Positions 52,137 through 62,979 of a DNA stretch of 64,000 bases are shown here, piece after piece (positions within the stretch are counted from its first letter, which is position 1; the number at the start of each line of letters is the position of its first letter). Source of the stretch: Pelomonas sp. Root1444 (lineage in GTDB: Bacteria > Pseudomonadota > Gammaproteobacteria > Burkholderiales > Burkholderiaceae_C); contig NZ_LMFP01000027.1 of the NCBI RefSeq assembly GCF_001426885.1, positions 1-64,000 on the forward strand, written 5' to 3'. Under the pieces are notes generated by a model. It did no database searches. It worked only from the letters and a program-made list of their open reading frames with translations, and was not told where the DNA came from. The translations under genes were made by a program, and so were the position numbers.

Positions 52137-52904
52137 TCAGTAGTAGGTCGAGGCCAAGCCGCCATCCACGGGCAGGTTGACGCCGCTGATCCAGCGCGAC
52201 TCGTCGGCGCACAGGAAGGCGACGACCGGCGCGACCTCGTCGGCCAGCGCGGGGCGCTTGATGCGGTGCGAGTCCTTCTGCACGCGCTCCTCGCCGAGCA
52301 TCTGCACGAAGTCGCCCAGGATGGGCGTCAGCACCGGGCCGGGCGCCACGCAGTTCATGCGCACGCCGTTGCCCAGGAACCACTTCTGCGACTGCGTCAG
52401 GGTCCAGACGATCAGCGCCTCCTTGAAGTACTGGTAGCAGGTCTCCTGCGGCACCGGCTTCTTCGCGAGGAAGGCCAGGCCGGCCTCGAAGTTGGGCGTT
52501 TCGGCCAGGGCCTTGTGGACATCCAGCCGCGCCGGCCATTCGGCGCCCAGGATGGAGGCGATGTTGACGATGGCGCCGCCTTGCGGAAGCCGCTCGATGG
52601 CGCGCGTGCAGAGGTGGCGCAGGCCCAGGTAGTTGACGCGGGCCACCAGGTCGACCGGCGCCGTGCCGGGCACGCCGGCGATGTTGCACAGCGCGTCGAA
52701 GCGCTCGGGCAGCCGCTTGAAGGCCGCGTCGACGGCCGACTGCTCGGACAGGTCGGCCTTGACGAAGCCGTCCAGCGTCAGCAGCGGATCGTTGCGGTCC
52801 ACGCCGATGACGCGCGCGCCCTTGAGGCGCAGGAAGCGCGCGGTCTCGGCGCCGATGCCGGAGCTGGCGCCGGTGATGACGATGGTCTTGCCTTGGAAGT
52901 TCAT
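52137..52904 (-). CDS. calA: Coniferyl-alcohol dehydrogenase-like SDR
   Basis: A 255-residue short-chain dehydrogenase. The cofactor motif is TGASSGIG (residues 11-18); the catalytic residues are S117 and Y157-x3-K161 in CYQYFKEAL. The unusual active-site text CYQYFKEALIVW, IASILGAEWPARL and the end VDGGLASTYY closely recall CalA, the NAD-dependent coniferyl-alcohol dehydrogenase of Pseudomonas HR199, also about 255 residues. That comparison is from memory. It would oxidise coniferyl or a related alcohol to the aldehyde. Start chosen at ATG 52904. It lies 29 nt after the aldehyde dehydrogenase, which could oxidise the product. Confidence 0.75.
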   Translation of the reverse strand: MNFQGKTIVITGASSGIGAETARFLRLKGARVIGVDRNDPLLTLDGFVKADLSEQSAVDAAFKRLPERFDALCNIAGVPGTAPVDLVARVNYLGLRHLCTRAIERLPQGGAIVNIASILGAEWPARLDVHKALAETPNFEAGLAFLAKKPVPQETCYQYFKEALIVWTLTQSQKWFLGNGVRMNCVAPGPVLTPILGDFVQMLGEERVQKDSHRIKRPALADEVAPVVAFLCADESRWISGVNLPVDGGLASTYY

Positions 52905-52933
52905 GGCTTGTCTCCTGATGGTTTGTTGTCGGT

Positions 52934-54400
52934 TCAGAAGGGGAACTGGGGCGGCGTGTCTTTCACCGTCAGCCACTGCCACGTGCTGAACTGCTCCCAG
53001 TCGCCGGGGCCGCCGTGGGAGTTGCCGTTGCCGGCGATGCCGGGGCCGCCGAAGGGGTTGACCGCGTCGTCGTTGACGGTCTGGTCGTTGATGTGGACCA
53101 TGCCGGCGCGCAGCTGGTTGCCCACCGCCAGCGCACGGCCCACCGAGCGGGAGATGACGCCGGCCGACAGGCCGCCATGGCTGTCGTTGGCCAGGGCGAC
53201 GGCCTCGGCGTCGGTCTTGAAGGTGACGAGGTTGACGACCGGGCCGAAGGTCTCGTCGTCGAAGGTCGGCATGCCGGGCTTGACGCCGGCCAGCACGGTG
53301 GGCTTGTAGAACAGGCGGTCGTAAGTGCCGCCGGCCAGCAGTTGCGCACCGGCCTTGACGCTGGCCTGCACGGCGGCATGCACGCGGTCGCGCTGGCGCT
53401 CGTCGATCAGCGGCCCCAAGGCCACCTGGCCGGTGGCGCCGTCGCCCACCGGCAGGTGCTGGGCCTTGGCGACGAGGCGCTCTGTGATGGCCGGGGCGAT
53501 GTCTTCATGCACGAGCACGCGGTTGCTGGCCATGCAGATCTGGCCCTGGTGCAGCCAGGCGCCCCAGGCGATGTTGCTGGCGGCGAGGTCCAGGTCGGCG
53601 TCGTCCAGCACGACGAGGGCGTTGCTGCCGCCGAGTTCCAGAGACACCTTCTTCAGGTGCCGGCCCGCCAGCTCGCCGATGTGGCGGCCCACGCCGGCCG
53701 AGCCGGTGAAGGAGATCATCGCGACGGCCGGGTCGCTGACGAGTGCCTGGCCCACGTCCGCGCCGCCCGGCAGCACGTGCAGCAGGCCGGCGGGCAGGCC
53801 GGCCGCCTCGAAGACCTGGGCGATCATGAAACCGCCGCTGACCGGCGTGCGCGGGTCGGGCTTGATGATGACGGCGTTGCCCGCGGCCAGCGCCGGGGCG
53901 ACGACGCGCAGCGTCAGGATCAGCGGGAAGTTGAAGGGCGAGATGACGCCCACGACGCCGAGCGGCACGCGCCGGGCGATGGACATGCGGCCCGGCGTGC
54001 TGGGCAAGACCTGGCCCTGCGCCTGCAGCGGCATCGCTGCGGCGATCTGGCAGAAGGCGACGGCCTCGCGCAGCTCGTGCTGGCCCTTGGGCAGGATGCC
54101 GCCGGTCTCGCGGGTCACGAACAGCGCCAGCTCATCGAAATGCTGCTGGAACAACTGAGCCGCGCGCAGGAACACGGCGGCGCGCTCGCGCGGCGGCATG
54201 GCGGCCCAGGCGGCCTGGGCGGCAGTGGCGGCTTGGGTGGCGGGCGCCACGTCGGCAGCCACTGCGCGGCCGGTGCACGCCAGCACGGTGCCCGTCGCCG
54301 GCTCGATCACGTCGGCGGCCTGCGACGCGGCGCGCCAGCCGCTGCTGTACAGGTGTTCGCGCCACAGCGCGGGGTCGAGTAGGGGCTGAGGAGTCGTCAT
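52934..54400 (-). CDS. Aromatic aldehyde dehydrogenase (benzaldehyde/vanillin type)
   Basis: A 488-residue NAD(P)-dependent aldehyde dehydrogenase. Catalytic cysteine C289 (GQICMASNR) and general base E255 (LELGGSN) are present, as is PFNFPLILTLRVVAPALAAG. The opening LLDPALWREHLYSSGW is typical of XylC-like benzaldehyde dehydrogenases. It probably converts vanillin, coniferaldehyde or benzaldehyde-type compounds to acids. First gene of the leftward operon, with the sigma-54 promoter about 65 nt upstream. Whether it is a Vdh or a coniferyl-aldehyde enzyme cannot be settled by eye. Confidence 0.85.
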   Translation of the reverse strand: MTTPQPLLDPALWREHLYSSGWRAASQAADVIEPATGTVLACTGRAVAADVAPATQAATAAQAAWAAMPPRERAAVFLRAAQLFQQHFDELALFVTRETGGILPKGQHELREAVAFCQIAAAMPLQAQGQVLPSTPGRMSIARRVPLGVVGVISPFNFPLILTLRVVAPALAAGNAVIIKPDPRTPVSGGFMIAQVFEAAGLPAGLLHVLPGGADVGQALVSDPAVAMISFTGSAGVGRHIGELAGRHLKKVSLELGGSNALVVLDDADLDLAASNIAWGAWLHQGQICMASNRVLVHEDIAPAITERLVAKAQHLPVGDGATGQVALGPLIDERQRDRVHAAVQASVKAGAQLLAGGTYDRLFYKPTVLAGVKPGMPTFDDETFGPVVNLVTFKTDAEAVALANDSHGGLSAGVISRSVGRALAVGNQLRAGMVHINDQTVNDDAVNPFGGPGIAGNGNSHGGPGDWEQFSTWQWLTVKDTPPQFPF

Positions 54401-54462
54401 GGCGGGGCTGCTGGGGTGGGTTGCGGAAAGCGCGAACTCGGTGCTCGCTCGCCCAGTTCCAG

Positions 54463-54478
54463 TGCAACCCCCATGCCT
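54463..54478 (-). promoter_or_regulatory. Sigma-54 promoter of the leftward aromatic operon
   Basis: On the minus strand AGGCATGGGGGTTGCA: GG and GC elements exactly 10 nt apart, with GGCA and a full TTGCA, close to the TGGCAC-N5-TTGCA consensus. Predicted transcription start near 54451, about 50 nt before the aldehyde dehydrogenase ATG. Confidence 0.65.
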
Positions 54479-54526
54479 CGCCGTGCCAGCCCGGTGCGCG
54501 GGCGTGGTTGGGGAGTGCGTCGCGAA

Positions 54527-54556
54527 CGATCGTTTTCAGAGTGAAAACATCGATCG
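54527..54556. promoter_or_regulatory. Upstream activator site (inverted repeat) for the leftward promoter
   Basis: CGATCGTTTTCA and TGAAAACATCGATCG are inverted repeats separated by 3 nt, the second arm carrying a 2-nt insertion. It lies roughly 75-105 bp upstream of the predicted start, the range used by XylR/DmpR-type activators. Confidence 0.55.
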
Positions 54557-54683
54557 ACCCTGGGACTTTCCCTGGCTCTCGTAAAGAGCCCTGGAACACG
54601 GGTTAGCCCTCAATCCAGATATTTATCAAATGAAAACAATTCGCCGACGCGACCCGTCGCCAACCTTCTGAATTCATCAACCC

Positions 54684-56483
<1,800 letters not shown>

Positions 56484-56510
56484 GCCCAGGCGAGCGCGAG
56501 GCGTGCCAAA

Positions 56511-56532
56511 CAGTTGTTTCTGCAAAACGATT
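56511..56532. promoter_or_regulatory. Candidate activator site for the rightward operon
   Basis: CAGTTGTTTCTGCAAAACGATT contains an imperfect inverted repeat (TTGTTT...AAAACGA) resembling the GTTTTCA/TGAAAAC arms at 54527. It is 80-100 bp before the predicted sigma-54 start, directly after the regulator's stop codon. Confidence 0.45.
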
Positions 56533-56583
56533 CCGCCAAGCGGCCGAGCTCGCGACCCGCAGTGAACGCGCCGTCACCACGGC

Positions 56584-56599
56584 GGGACACCTCTTGCAG
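56584..56599 (+). promoter_or_regulatory. Sigma-54 promoter of the rightward ferulate-type operon
   Basis: CGGGACACCTCTTGCA has GG and GC 10 nt apart and a full TTGCA at -12; the -24 part is less perfect than on the other arm. Predicted start near 56611, about 115 nt before the thiolase ATG at 56725. Confidence 0.55.
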
Positions 56600-56724
56600 A
56601 TTTCAAGGATTCCCGCCATTTCAAGAACACATGGATTCGCGCAAACCCTAGATGACGAGCCGATGATTTAGTTAATACTGTTAATCATAAAAGCCATGAA
56701 GCTGGCCCGCCGCCAGCCGGATCC

Positions 56725-57966
56725 ATGCCCGATTTCTCTGCCCGATTCGACGACCACTGGCTGCTCGGTGGCGCGCGCACACCCTGGGTCGACTATTGCG
56801 GCGCCCTCGCCGACGTGTCGCCCATCGACCTGGGCATCAAGGCGGCCCGCGCCGCGCTGGCGCGCACCGATGTGCCAGGCAGCGCGGTTGACTCCGTCGT
56901 CACCGCCTCCATGGCCCAGGCCTCGTTCGACGCCTACATGCTGCCCCGCCACATCGGCCTGTATGCCGGCGTGCCCGTCGAGGTGCCGGCCATCGGGGTG
57001 CAGCGCATCTGCGGCAGCGGCTTCGAGATCATTCGCCAGGCGGCCGACCAGATCACGCTGGGCTATGCGAGCCTCGCGCTCGTCGTCGGCGCCGAGTCGA
57101 TGTCGCGCAACCCCATCTGCGCCTACACGCACCGGGGCGGCTTCAAGCTGGGTGCACCGGTCGAGTTCAAGGATTTCCTCTGGGAAGCTCTCGACGACCC
57201 CGCGGCCAAGGTCTCGATGATCCAGACTGCCGAGAACCTGGCGAAGAAATACGGCATCACCCGCGCCGAGGTGGACACCTATGCCGCCGCCTCCTTCGAG
57301 CGCGCGTTGCGCGCCCAGGCCGAGGGCTTCTTCGAGGCCGAGATCGTGCCGGTGACCAGCGAGCGCTTCGACCTCGAAGGCTACGAGCCGCGCGGCATCA
57401 AGCTGCCGCGCAAGGTGGCCGCGGCCGACCGCGACACCCATCCACGCCCCTCTTCGTTCGAGGCGCTGTCCTCACTGCGCACCGTCTATGAAGGCGGCGT
57501 GCAGACGGCCGGCAACTCCTCGGCGCTGGTCGACGGCGCGGCGGCCGTCGTCGTCGCCTCGGGCGCCCAGGTGCGCGACCGCGGGTTGAAGCCCCTCGCC
57601 CGGCTGCGCGGCGCGGCGGCCGCCGGCGTGCCGCCCGAGATCATGGGCATAGGCTCGGCGCCAGCCATTCGCGCGCTGCTCAAGCGCTGCGAGCTCAAGC
57701 TGTCCGACATCGACCTCTTGGAGATCAACGAGGCCCAGGGCGCCCAGACCCTGGCCTGCGTGAAGGAGCTTGGCCTGGACCCGGCCAGGCTCAACGTCAA
57801 CGGCGGCTCCATCGCCCTCGGCCACCCGCTCGCCGCCACCGGCGTGCGCCTCACCCTCACCGCTGCGCGCGAACTGCAGCGCCGCGGCGGCCGTTACGCC
57901 GTCGTCGCCGCCTGCATCGGCGGCGGCCAGGGCATGGCCCTGCTCATCGAGAACACCCAAGCATGA
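56725..57966 (+). CDS. Acetyl-CoA acetyltransferase family thiolase
   Basis: A 413-residue thiolase. The acyl-accepting cysteine is C96 (RICGSGF), the histidine H367 is in GGSIALGHPLAATG, and the second cysteine C397 is in AACIGGGQG; all three are needed for catalysis. In this operon it probably cleaves the 3-keto thioester made from a hydroxycinnamoyl-CoA, giving an aromatic acyl-CoA plus acetyl-CoA. The stop overlaps the next start (ATGA). A frame opening at 56696 is not this gene. Confidence 0.88.
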   Translation: MPDFSARFDDHWLLGGARTPWVDYCGALADVSPIDLGIKAARAALARTDVPGSAVDSVVTASMAQASFDAYMLPRHIGLYAGVPVEVPAIGVQRICGSGFEIIRQAADQITLGYASLALVVGAESMSRNPICAYTHRGGFKLGAPVEFKDFLWEALDDPAAKVSMIQTAENLAKKYGITRAEVDTYAAASFERALRAQAEGFFEAEIVPVTSERFDLEGYEPRGIKLPRKVAAADRDTHPRPSSFEALSSLRTVYEGGVQTAGNSSALVDGAAAVVVASGAQVRDRGLKPLARLRGAAAAGVPPEIMGIGSAPAIRALLKRCELKLSDIDLLEINEAQGAQTLACVKELGLDPARLNVNGGSIALGHPLAATGVRLTLTAARELQRRGGRYAVVAACIGGGQGMALLIENTQA

Positions 57967-59531
57967 AGATCATCACCGCCGACCAGGTCGGCCCCCTCGT
58001 CAAGGACGGCGCCACCCTCTTCCTCGGCGGCCTGGCCATGATGGGCCTGGCCGAGGAGGCCCTGCAGGGGCTGGAGCGCCACTTCCTCGCCACCGGCCAT
58101 CCACGCCAGCTCACCACCTGGGCCTGCGGCGCCATCGGCAACGCCGGCAGCGGCGGCATGGCGCACTTCGCCCACGCGGGCATGGTCAAGCGCGTCGTCG
58201 CCGGGCACTTCGGCCAGACCGGCAAGGCCATGATGGCCATGGTGCACGCTGGCGAGGTCGAGGCCTACAACTTCCCGCAGGGGTCCCTCTCCAGCCTCAC
58301 GCGCCACATCGCCAGCCGCTCGCCGGGCCTGCTGACCAAGGTGGGCCTGGGCACCTTCGTGGACCCACGGCTGGAAGGCGGCAAGCTCAACGCCGCAGCC
58401 AAGGAAGACCTGGTGCGCCTGGTCGAGTTCGAGGGCGAGGAATGGCTCTTCCACCCTTCGCCGCGCATCGACGTCGCCTTCATCCGCGCCACCTATGCCG
58501 ACGAGCGCGGCAACCTCAGCCTGGACAAGGAAGGCATCCTGCTGGAGCAGCTGTCCATCGCCCAGGCCGCGCGCGCCTGCGGCGGCATCGTCATCGCCCA
58601 GGTCGAAGCCGTCGTCGCCGCCGGCAGCCTGCATCCCAAGAGCGTCAAGGTGCCCGGCCTGGTGGTGGACTACGTCGTCGTCGCCAAGCCCGAGAACCAC
58701 CTGCAGACCATCACGACCGCCTTCAACCCCGCCTTCAGCGGCGACGTGCGCGTGCCGCTGGGCAGCATGCCCGCCATGCCGCTGGACGAGCGAAAGGTCA
58801 TCGCCCGCCGCGCGGCGCTGGAGCTGCGCCCCGGCGCCGTCACCAACCTAGGCATCGGCATCCCGGCGGGCGTGCCGTCCGTCGCCGCCGAGGAAGGCGT
58901 GGCCGACCTGCTCAGCCTCAGCGTCGAGTGCGGCGTCAACGGCGGCGTGCCGGCCCAGGGCGGCGACTTCGGCATGGCCTGGAACCCCGAGTCCATCATC
59001 GAGCAGTCCTCGCAGTTCGACTTCTACGACGGCGGCGGCCTGGACTGCAGCTTCCTGGGCCTGGCCCAGGCCGATCGCCACGGCAACGTCAACGTCAGCA
59101 AGTTCAACGGCCGGCCCGTGGGCTGCGGTGGCTTCATCAACATCACCGCGTCCACGCCGCGCCTCGTGTTCTGCGGCAGCTTCACGGCCGGCGGCGTGGG
59201 CCTGGCCGTTGCCGACGGCCGGCTGCACATCCGCCAGGAAGGCCGCTCGCGCAAGTTCGTCGAGCAGGTCGAGCAGATCACCTTCAACGGCCGCGACGCC
59301 GCCAAGCGCGGCCAGGAGGTGCTGTTCGTCACCGAACGCGCTGTGTTCGCGCTGCGGCCCGACGGCCTGGAGCTGACCGAGATCGCGCCCGGCGTCGACC
59401 TCGAACGCGACGTGCTGGCCCACATGGAGTTCCGCCCGCTGATGCGCAACGTGAAGACCATGGATGCCGGCCTCTTCCGCGATCACTGGGGCGGCCTGGC
59501 CGCCGCTCTCTCGAAACTGGACAACGCATGA
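57963..59531 (+). CDS. Acyl-CoA:acetate/3-ketoacid-type CoA-transferase (fused subunits)
   Basis: A 522-residue protein combining alpha and beta CoA-transferase domains. The catalytic-glutamate region is SLSVECGVNGGVPAQGGDFG (E near residue 322). The N-terminal half carries GGLAMMGLAEEAL and a CoA-binding glycine pattern. It moves CoA between an acid and an acyl-CoA. Here it could release vanillate or 4-hydroxybenzoate from its CoA ester while activating another acid, saving ATP. This use is inferred. It is coupled by ATGA overlaps on both sides. Confidence 0.85.
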   Translation: MKIITADQVGPLVKDGATLFLGGLAMMGLAEEALQGLERHFLATGHPRQLTTWACGAIGNAGSGGMAHFAHAGMVKRVVAGHFGQTGKAMMAMVHAGEVEAYNFPQGSLSSLTRHIASRSPGLLTKVGLGTFVDPRLEGGKLNAAAKEDLVRLVEFEGEEWLFHPSPRIDVAFIRATYADERGNLSLDKEGILLEQLSIAQAARACGGIVIAQVEAVVAAGSLHPKSVKVPGLVVDYVVVAKPENHLQTITTAFNPAFSGDVRVPLGSMPAMPLDERKVIARRAALELRPGAVTNLGIGIPAGVPSVAAEEGVADLLSLSVECGVNGGVPAQGGDFGMAWNPESIIEQSSQFDFYDGGGLDCSFLGLAQADRHGNVNVSKFNGRPVGCGGFINITASTPRLVFCGSFTAGGVGLAVADGRLHIRQEGRSRKFVEQVEQITFNGRDAAKRGQEVLFVTERAVFALRPDGLELTEIAPGVDLERDVLAHMEFRPLMRNVKTMDAGLFRDHWGGLAAALSKLDNA

Positions 59532-60343
59532 ACGCCGCCACCGACTTCCTCCCCGCTGGCGGCCTGCTGGCCCAGCTGGACCTGCTGCGGATCGAGCATG
59601 CCGCCGCCGTCACCCACCTGTGCCTGAACCGCCCGGCCAAGCGCAATGCCATCAACGAGGAGTTGATGCGCCAGCTGCACACCGCCCTGCTCAACCTGCC
59701 GGCGTCGACCAAGGCGCTGGTCATCAGCGGCGAGGGGGAGCACTTCTGCGCCGGCCTGGACCTGTCGGACCTCAGCGAGCGCAGCGTCGCCGAGGGCGTG
59801 CTGCACTCGCGCGGCTGGCATGTGGTCATGGACGCCATCCAGTTCTGCCGCGTGCCGGTCGTCGCTGCGCTGCACGGCGCCGTCGTGGGCGGCGGCCTGG
59901 AGCTGGCTGCCGCCGCGCACATCCGCGTGGCCGACGACACCACCTACTTCGCCCTGCCCGAGGGCCAGCGCGGCATCTTCGTCGGCGGCGGCGGCTCGGC
60001 GCGCATCCCGCGCCTGGCCGGCGTGGCCTGCATGACCGACATGATGCTGACCGGCCGCGTGCTTGATGCCGCCGAGGGCGAGCGCCGCGGCCTGGCCCAG
60101 TACGTCGTACCAGCCGGCCAGGCCGTCGCCAAGGCCGTCGAGCTGGCCGGGCGCATCGCGCAGAACGCGCCGCTGTCCAACTTCGCCGTCACGCAGGCGC
60201 TGCCGCGCATCGCCGACCTGCCGCAGGCCGACGGCCTTTTCGTGGAGTCGCTGATGGCGGCCATCGCCCAGGGCGACGAGGCGGCCAAGGAGCGGCTGCA
60301 GGACTTCCTGCAGAAGCGCACGCCCAAGGTCGTCAAGTCATGA
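59528..60343 (+). CDS. Enoyl-CoA hydratase/isomerase family protein
   Basis: A 271-residue crotonase. The oxyanion-hole segments are HFCAGLDLSDL and GAVVGGGLELAAAAHIRVAD, and a glutamate appears in LPEGQRGIFVGGG. It is not obviously the classic feruloyl-CoA hydratase-lyase (Ech): it lacks the WQWKLLRMY-type segment I associate with that enzyme. With a dehydrogenase and thiolase in the same operon, hydration of feruloyl- or coumaroyl-CoA in a beta-oxidative route is more likely. A lyase activity remains possible. Confidence 0.85.
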   Translation: MNAATDFLPAGGLLAQLDLLRIEHAAAVTHLCLNRPAKRNAINEELMRQLHTALLNLPASTKALVISGEGEHFCAGLDLSDLSERSVAEGVLHSRGWHVVMDAIQFCRVPVVAALHGAVVGGGLELAAAAHIRVADDTTYFALPEGQRGIFVGGGGSARIPRLAGVACMTDMMLTGRVLDAAEGERRGLAQYVVPAGQAVAKAVELAGRIAQNAPLSNFAVTQALPRIADLPQADGLFVESLMAAIAQGDEAAKERLQDFLQKRTPKVVKS

Positions 60344-62190
60344 AGCCGCGCTACCGCCCGGTCGCCATCGGCGGCTGCCTGGACAACGTCAGCGTCGAGC
60401 CCCTTGCCGACGGCGGCTTCGTGCTGCGCTCGACCGAGCCGCTAGGCGCCTACCCGGCGCACATGGGCGAGCGCCTGCGGCACTGGGCACAGGTGGCGCC
60501 GGACCGGCTGCTGGCCGCGCAGCGCGGGGCGGATGGCGGCTGGCGGCGCGTCAGCTATGGCGGCATGGTCGAGCGGGCGCGCTCCCTTGGCCAGGCGCTG
60601 CTGGACAGGGGTTTGAGCGTCGAGCGGCCGCTGGTCGTCCTGTCGGACAACGACCTGGAGCACCTCAGCCTGATGCTGGGCGCCATGTGGGCGGGCATCC
60701 CCTGCGTCAGCGTCTCGCCGGCCTATTCGCTGGTCTCGACCGACCACGGCCGCCTGCGCCACATCCTTGCCAAGGCGACGCCGGGCGCGGTCTATGCGGC
60801 GGACCTGAGCTATGTCAGGGCGATCGCAGCCGCCGTCCCGGCGGACGCCTTCGTTATCCTCGGCCAGGGGCAACTCGACGGCCGCACCACCGAGCGCTTC
60901 GCCGACCTGCTCGACACGCCGCCCGGCCCCGCGCTGGATGCCGCCCACGCCCGGGTCGGCCCCGACACCATCGCCAAGCTGATGTTCACGTCCGGCTCCA
61001 CCAAGGCGCCCAAGGGTGTGGTCATGACGCAGCGCATGTGGTGCGCCAACCAGCAGATGACGCTGCAGGCCATGCCTTTCCTCGCCGAGCAGCCGCCGGT
61101 GGTGCTGGACTGGCTGCCCTGGAACCACACCTTCGGCGGCAACCACAACCTCGGCATCGTGCTTTACAACGGCGGCAGCCTGCACATCGACGAGGGCCGG
61201 CCCTTGCCCGGGCGCTTCGACGCCACGCTGCGCAATCTGCGCGAGGTGGCGCCGACGATCTTCTTCAACGTGCCCAAGGGCCTTGACGAACTCATCTCGG
61301 CGCTGCAGGCCGACAAGGCGCTGCGCGACCACTTCTTCAGCCGGCTGCAGCTGGTGGAGTGCGGCGGCGCCGGGCTGCCGCAGAAAGCGCTGGACGCCTT
61401 CAACGAGCTGGCCGAGGCCGCCATCGGCGAGCGCGTTCGCCTCGCGGCCGGGCTGGGCATGACCGAGACCGCACCCACCTGCACCTTCGCCATCCCCGAA
61501 GAGGCCCGCGCCGGCTTCATCGGTTTGCCCGTACCCGGCGTGGACGTCAAGCTGGTACCCATGGGTGACAAGGCCGAGGTGCGCTTTCGCGGTGCCAATG
61601 TCATGCCCGGCTACTGGCGCGAGCCCGAGCTGACGCAGGACGCCTTCGACGACGAGGGCTACTACCGCACCGGCGATGCCGCCCGGCCTTGCAACCCCAC
61701 CGACCCCACGCAGGGCCTGATGTTCGACGGCCGCATCGCCGAGGACTTCAAGCTCTCCACCGGCACCTTCGTCAGCGTCGGCCCGCTGCGCGCCCGCGTC
61801 ATCGCCTTGGGCTTCCCGTGCGTGCACGACGCCGTCGTCACGGGCCTGGGGCGCGACGAGATCGGCCTGCTGATCGTGCCGCGCATCAACGAAGCGCGAC
61901 GCCTGGCCGGGCTGCCCGACAGCGCCGCCACCGCCGACGTGCTGAACCACGCGGCCGTGCGCGGCTTCTTCCAGGCGCTGGCCAACCAGCTGTGGGTCGA
62001 GGGCACGGGCAGCGCCACCCGCCCGGCCCGCCTGCTGCTGCTGGCCGAGCCGCCGTCCATCGACGGCTGCGAGATCACCGACAAGGGCTCGATCAACCAG
62101 CGCGCCGTGCTGAGCCGCCGCGCCGCCCTCGTCGAGCTGCTGCACGAGGCCCCCGCGGGCCACCCTGACGTCATCACCCCGAACCGCTGA
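60340..62190 (+). CDS. Feruloyl-CoA synthase-like acyl-CoA ligase
   Basis: A 616-residue adenylate-forming enzyme. The P-loop motif is FTSGSTKAPKGV and the next block TQRMWCANQQM is typical of proteobacterial feruloyl-CoA synthases. A later motif GLGMTETAPT and GYYRTGDAA are also present. The C-terminal lysine region (ITDKGSINQRAVL) is retained. It activates a hydroxycinnamate with ATP and CoA. Ferulate is the most likely substrate given the downstream vanA-like gene. It overlaps the hydratase gene by 4 nt (ATGA). Confidence 0.85.
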   Translation: MKPRYRPVAIGGCLDNVSVEPLADGGFVLRSTEPLGAYPAHMGERLRHWAQVAPDRLLAAQRGADGGWRRVSYGGMVERARSLGQALLDRGLSVERPLVVLSDNDLEHLSLMLGAMWAGIPCVSVSPAYSLVSTDHGRLRHILAKATPGAVYAADLSYVRAIAAAVPADAFVILGQGQLDGRTTERFADLLDTPPGPALDAAHARVGPDTIAKLMFTSGSTKAPKGVVMTQRMWCANQQMTLQAMPFLAEQPPVVLDWLPWNHTFGGNHNLGIVLYNGGSLHIDEGRPLPGRFDATLRNLREVAPTIFFNVPKGLDELISALQADKALRDHFFSRLQLVECGGAGLPQKALDAFNELAEAAIGERVRLAAGLGMTETAPTCTFAIPEEARAGFIGLPVPGVDVKLVPMGDKAEVRFRGANVMPGYWREPELTQDAFDDEGYYRTGDAARPCNPTDPTQGLMFDGRIAEDFKLSTGTFVSVGPLRARVIALGFPCVHDAVVTGLGRDEIGLLIVPRINEARRLAGLPDSAATADVLNHAAVRGFFQALANQLWVEGTGSATRPARLLLLAEPPSIDGCEITDKGSINQRAVLSRRAALVELLHEAPAGHPDVITPNR

Positions 62191-62195
62191 ACACC

Positions 62196-62969
62196 ATGAA
62201 CATCTCTGGACAAGCTGCCCTCGTCACCGGTGCCGGCTCCGGCCTCGGCGAAGCCGTGGCCCGCGCCCTCGCCGCCCAGAGCGCCCGCGTCGCCCTGCTC
62301 GACATCAACGAAGCCGGCGCCCAGCGCGTGGCCGCCGACATAGGCGCCGACCGTGCGCTGGCGCTGCGCTGCGACATCACCGACGCGGCGTCAGTCACCG
62401 CCGCGCTGGACGCCGCCGAGGCCGCCTTCGGCCCGGCCCGCATCCTGATGAACATTGCCGGCATCGGCACCGCCAAGCGCATCGTGCAGCGCGACGGCTT
62501 GCCCGCACCGCTGGAGGACTTCGAGCGCGTCGTGCGCATCAACCTCATCGGCACGTACAACGTCACGCGCCTGGCGGCCGCCCGCATCGTGGCGTTGGAG
62601 CCCCTGGCCGACGGCGAGCGCGGCGTCATCGTCAACACCGCCTCGGTCGCGGCCTTCGACGGCCAGGTCGGCCAGGAGGCCTACTCGGCGTCCAAGGGCG
62701 GCATCGTCGGCATGACGCTGCCACTGGCCCGCGACCTCGCGCAGTTCGGCGTGCGCGTCTGCACCATTGCGCCGGGCCTGTTCGCCACGCCGCTGATGAA
62801 GGAACTGCCGGAGGAGGTGCAGCAAAACCTCGCCGCGTCCATCCCCTTTCCCAAGCGCCTGGGCCAGCCCGAGGAGTTCGCCGCGCTGGCTCTGCACATC
62901 GCCAGCAACGGCCACTTGAACGGCGAAGTCATCCGGCTCGACGGTGCGCTGCGCATGGCCCCGCGCTGA
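62196..62969 (+). CDS. SDR 3-hydroxyacyl-CoA dehydrogenase (HSD10-like)
   Basis: A 257-residue short-chain dehydrogenase. Cofactor motif TGAGSGLG (11-18), catalytic S150 and Y163-x3-K167 (YSASK). The substrate loop GLFATPLMKELPEEVQQNLA and SIPFPKRLGQPEEFA resemble type II (HSD10-like) 3-hydroxyacyl-CoA dehydrogenases. It would oxidise the 3-hydroxy thioester made by the hydratase to the 3-keto form for the thiolase. It starts 5 nt after the ligase stop. Confidence 0.85.
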   Translation: MNISGQAALVTGAGSGLGEAVARALAAQSARVALLDINEAGAQRVAADIGADRALALRCDITDAASVTAALDAAEAAFGPARILMNIAGIGTAKRIVQRDGLPAPLEDFERVVRINLIGTYNVTRLAAARIVALEPLADGERGVIVNTASVAAFDGQVGQEAYSASKGGIVGMTLPLARDLAQFGVRVCTIAPGLFATPLMKELPEEVQQNLAASIPFPKRLGQPEEFAALALHIASNGHLNGEVIRLDGALRMAPR

Positions 62970-62979
62970 AGGAGACCTC

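Noticed and set aside
59528-60343. Calling the crotonase a feruloyl-CoA hydratase-lyase (ech)
   Set aside because: Sequence features I associate with that enzyme are missing and the operon encodes the beta-oxidation partners; kept at family level.
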